Assembly: GCA_963920665.1 (NCBI GenBank)
Contig: OY987266.1
Coordinates: forward strand, 13,087,001-13,151,000
From: Straminergon stramineum
Lineage: Eukaryota > Streptophyta > Bryopsida > Hypnales > Calliergonaceae
Length of the DNA: 64,000 nucleotides
Direction: 5' to 3'
The stretch's first letter is position 1; each line of letters begins with the position of its first letter. The position numbers were made by a program, and so were the translations under genes. The notes under the pieces were generated by a model. That model saw only the letters and a list, made by a program, of their open reading frames with translations. It ran no database searches and was not told where the DNA came from. Positions 61,030 through 64,000 of the stretch are shown one piece after another.

Positions 61030-61762
61030 TTAATCCTCTAATGGACATTGCAAACATTTCTTGTCCTTTAAATGACTTCAGGTGGGACTATAGGATGGGA
61101 AAAAGCATTTTTTCATCCAATTTTGGAGAGTTTCTTGAATGTATTTTGAGTGAATAGTATTGAATATTCCCTCATTACAATATTCTTGATTTTTCTAAAG
61201 ATTAATCCACACATCACCCTAGTCAATTTATAGACTATTTTGGCCATTTTTGGCTCTTTACTCTTGATGTGAATTTTATTCTTAAGAAGGATTTTTTAAA
61301 AATTTGAAGCCAACTAATTATATGAAGTTCATATAGTTTTGTTTCTTCTCCAATTGGAATATTGTAAAAAATCTTAAAATTCAATGTTTTATTACAATTT
61401 GAACTTTGGACCTACAACCATGGTTTGTTGATTTTCTAATTTTAGAAAGTCATGGTAAATTTTTTTTAATACCATGATTTTCTAAATTACTTAGTACTAC
61501 TGCACTAAAAATTTCAGATTTTTTTAGCATGTTTTGTATTTGATTTCAATTTTCTTCACTTTTTCAGTAAAAGAATTCATGGTAATTTCAAATTATCACC
61601 AAAAAATCTGAAATTTTACACACTCATAAAGGAAATAGGATTTCATCTCTGAAAAATAAATGTAAAAAATTTCATTCATATTTGTTTACAAAATGATAGC
61701 AAACAAAGAGAAGGATTGTAAAGCTAGGAATTGTGGGCATAGCTTGTCCTTTAAGGGTTAAA
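61030..61762 (+). mobile_element. Probable TTAA-flanked element, copy 4 (diverged)
   Basis: The left end TTAATCCTCTAATGGACA (61,030) and right end 'gtcctttaagggttaa' resemble the family termini, with TTAA at each edge. The body is shorter (about 730 bp) and only loosely similar to the other copies. It may be a relative rather than a true copy. Confidence 0.45.
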
Positions 61763-64000
61763 CTACATTCACTTGCCTGGAGGGCAATCCAAAGGATTTT
61801 CAAAAATCTCCTTGAAGTGGGATATGCATCTTGTTGCTTGTCCAAAGTTTGTGAGGTGATGGCATGCAAAAGTGAATAGTGAATAGTGCTTTGACTTTGT
61901 GTTGTGCTTGGCAAGCCATCTTCCCTATTGAAGTAGGTCAAGTAGGTTGAAATATTCCTTAAAAATTTTGAAGAATATTTTTTTGTCAACAATTCTTTCA
62001 AAACCAAGATTAAAGGGCTTAGCCTATCAATTGAGGATTAAGTTCTTTGCATTTCAAGAATCAAACTCTAGAACAAGAGCTCATTGATGAGAATGCAAAG
62101 AGTGTGAATAGTCAACACACAATGGGGCTCAGTAATAACTTGTGATACTTTATTGCAAATTTCAAAAACTCTCCACAAATAAAATTCGGATGTAAAGAAG
62201 ATTTGTCATTACAAAATTGAAGGAATAGATTATTAAGTACATTGCTTTGTCCTATTAGTGTATGTTACCAATTGGATGAATTGACGTATAATTATTACTT
62301 TCTACAAGGAAGGAATATTTCAACTTATTGTTGTGTTTTTCATATTCAAGAGTCTTTGCAAATATCATTGGTAAAAACATTCCACCCCAAGTTATAATCA
62401 TATGTAAGTTCTTTTTTTTAACTTGCTTTATTAGGACAAATCAACTATACCTTGAAACTATTCAAAGAGAAAACATATTTCATATGAAGAGAAAACATGA
62501 TCAAGTAAATGAATTTACTCTTTGAACAACAATTTTCTCTTGTGCTCAACATATTGTAAGTGAAAATAAAAACACTTTTAGTTCTGTCCCATCTTACATA
62601 TGCCAATTAGACCTTGGTGTTCAAACTAGAAAATCAAACTAAAGTTATACAAAGACCTTGACAGCAATGTTGCAACAATACATTGTCTCTTCAATCTACA
62701 AGAACACATTTTACCTACTTAATTGCCAATTCAATATGATAATAAATGTGGCTAAGGTATGAGCATGTAGGCACTATATAATCAAGGATGGAAAGAGTGA
62801 TCCACCTCTAAGAGTGATAATTTATTTTTAAGTACAAGTAGAAACTACTTGCACTAATTTGAGAATTTTTGAAGCACACCATTATGATAAAATCAATATA
62901 ATGTCATAAAAGTATTGTGAGATTTGCTAAGTATTTAGTTGCTCTTGGAGAGGTTTATGATTTTGAAGATGAAATTATAAAAAAGAATTCAATTTTGGAA
63001 GCATTTGAAAATTCCACAACTCAAACAACGACAATTCCAATGACTTTGTGAGCTTAAAAAAGAGTAGTTGTGCATGACTAATTCATTTGGAATTAGTGTC
63101 AACATTGAAAATCACTAGAAGAAAAATGTGTCTTATACTACTAGCCTTTGCAACTACAAATTGTCCGCAATGACTCATTGTAGACAATTTGTAGTTGCAA
63201 AGGCCAGTTGTATATGACAATTTTTTCTTCTAGTGAATGCACACAATTTCGAAAGAATCGATAATGTGCAATGATTCGTTAATTATGAATCTATATATCT
63301 ACATATAGATGTTGGATGTATGATAATTTAAAAAGGAGGACATGAAACTATATTTTTGCACTCATAGTTGGTAAAGAAACTCTAACCAATAAGTAAGTAG
63401 TTGGTATAAATGAAGAGTCAATATATCTAAGATGCCACAATTGAGTATGTGGATAGTAAACATGCAAATGAATGACAAATTTAACCAATTAGTACAACAA
63501 TATAAATAGATTTTTTGAATACAATATTTTTTACTGTACTAGTCAAATTGTTAATTCTTTTGCACAACCTTGCAAAGCTCTAATTGGATTTTCTTATTTT
63601 TGAAATATTGTCTACTTTTGATTAAAACTAACAAAATCAAGCTTCCTAAGTATTCCACTTGTCCAATTTTGTCCAAAAGTAGGAGTCAATATTCTTCAAG
63701 AGATGATTTGAGGTATAAGGTAACTAACCCTAAAATAGTCTAGGTCAGCATAATTTGAATATGATTCTTATCATTGAATAGTGTAGAGCATCTGCACCAG
63801 AACATGCAAAACTTAACTTCAATAATGAATGGTGCATCTACAACAAAAAAAATCTCTCACCATATGTGTACCATGTCAAAGTTTTTGAGGAGGCTCTTCA
63901 AAAGAGGTGTGACTGGTATAAAGTTCAAGGGTCCACTCAATCTTCCAACGTATTTGAATCTTGGTCCTTCTTGTGTATAAACATGTCATTTTCAAACATT
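61763..64000. other. AT-rich intergenic DNA
   Basis: No recognisable gene. It contains the CACTA-type MITE at 63,113-63,235. 'gagcatctgca' at 63,786 resembles the palindrome motif of the foldback MITE at 46.1 kb. Confidence 0.55.
63113..63235 (+). mobile_element. CACTA-type MITE with 3-bp target duplication
   Basis: A 123-bp element from CACTAGAAGAAAAATGTGTC to the inverted 'atttttt cttctagtg', flanked on both sides by AAT (63,110-63,112 and 63,236-63,238). The centre is a strong palindrome ('cctttgcaactacaaattgt' mirrored by 'acaatttgtagttgcaaagg'). CACTA termini plus a 3-bp duplication identify the superfamily. It differs in interior from the 25,191 copy. Confidence 0.9.

Overview
The window is nuclear DNA of a land plant. 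The evidence is five plant gene families with GT-AG introns, N-terminal organelle-targeting extensions, AT-rich intergenic DNA, and several families of small DNA transposons. The lineage cannot be fixed from the sequence alone. A bryophyte or other non-seed plant is my guess, from gene style and repeat content.

Layout. 1-7 kb: AT-rich repeats, a TTAA-flanked element and tandem duplications. 7.1-9.4 kb (-): plastid-type N-acetylglutamate kinase, two exons. 10.5-14 kb (-): a decayed protein-kinase gene with a ~1.2-kb insertion in its upstream region. 14.4-15.0 kb: two adjacent TA-flanked MITEs. 18.4-20.8 kb (+): six-exon allantoin synthase (OHCU decarboxylase plus HIU hydrolase). 23.8-31.8 kb (-): xylulokinase, reconstructed here as 13 exons. 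32.3-33.2 kb: a divergent promoter region and an unassigned ORF. 33.5-36.6 kb: another TTAA-flanked element and a second copy of the 10.5-kb kinase, itself cut by one TGA. 40.7 kb: a tRNA-like sequence. 41.3-43.1 kb (+): a small AGTRAP-like membrane protein. 45.3-46.4 kb: MITEs, one a near-perfect foldback. 46.9-49.9 kb (-): a seven-exon DUF155/RMD1-family protein with a SINE in its first intron. 51.6-53.2 kb: nested MITEs. 54.4 kb (+): an unrecognised small secreted protein. 56.7-61.8 kb: a nested transposon stack whose core is a 3.2-kb foldback carrying two inverted copies of a retrotransposon gag-like fragment.

The genes do not form a functional cluster. Several are core metabolism: arginine synthesis, purine catabolism and pentose-phosphate salvage. 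I saw no operon, CRISPR array, rRNA or recent organelle insertion. The exon models were joined by hand from splice sites, reading phase and family similarity. All phases close, but there is no transcript evidence.

The most unusual structure is the foldback at 57.5-60.7 kb. Both arms carry the same broken gag-like frame at near identity, so one transcript would form a double-stranded RNA of about 800 bp. The element sits inside an older TTAA-flanked element whose uninterrupted relatives lie elsewhere in the window, so the insertion point can be read directly.
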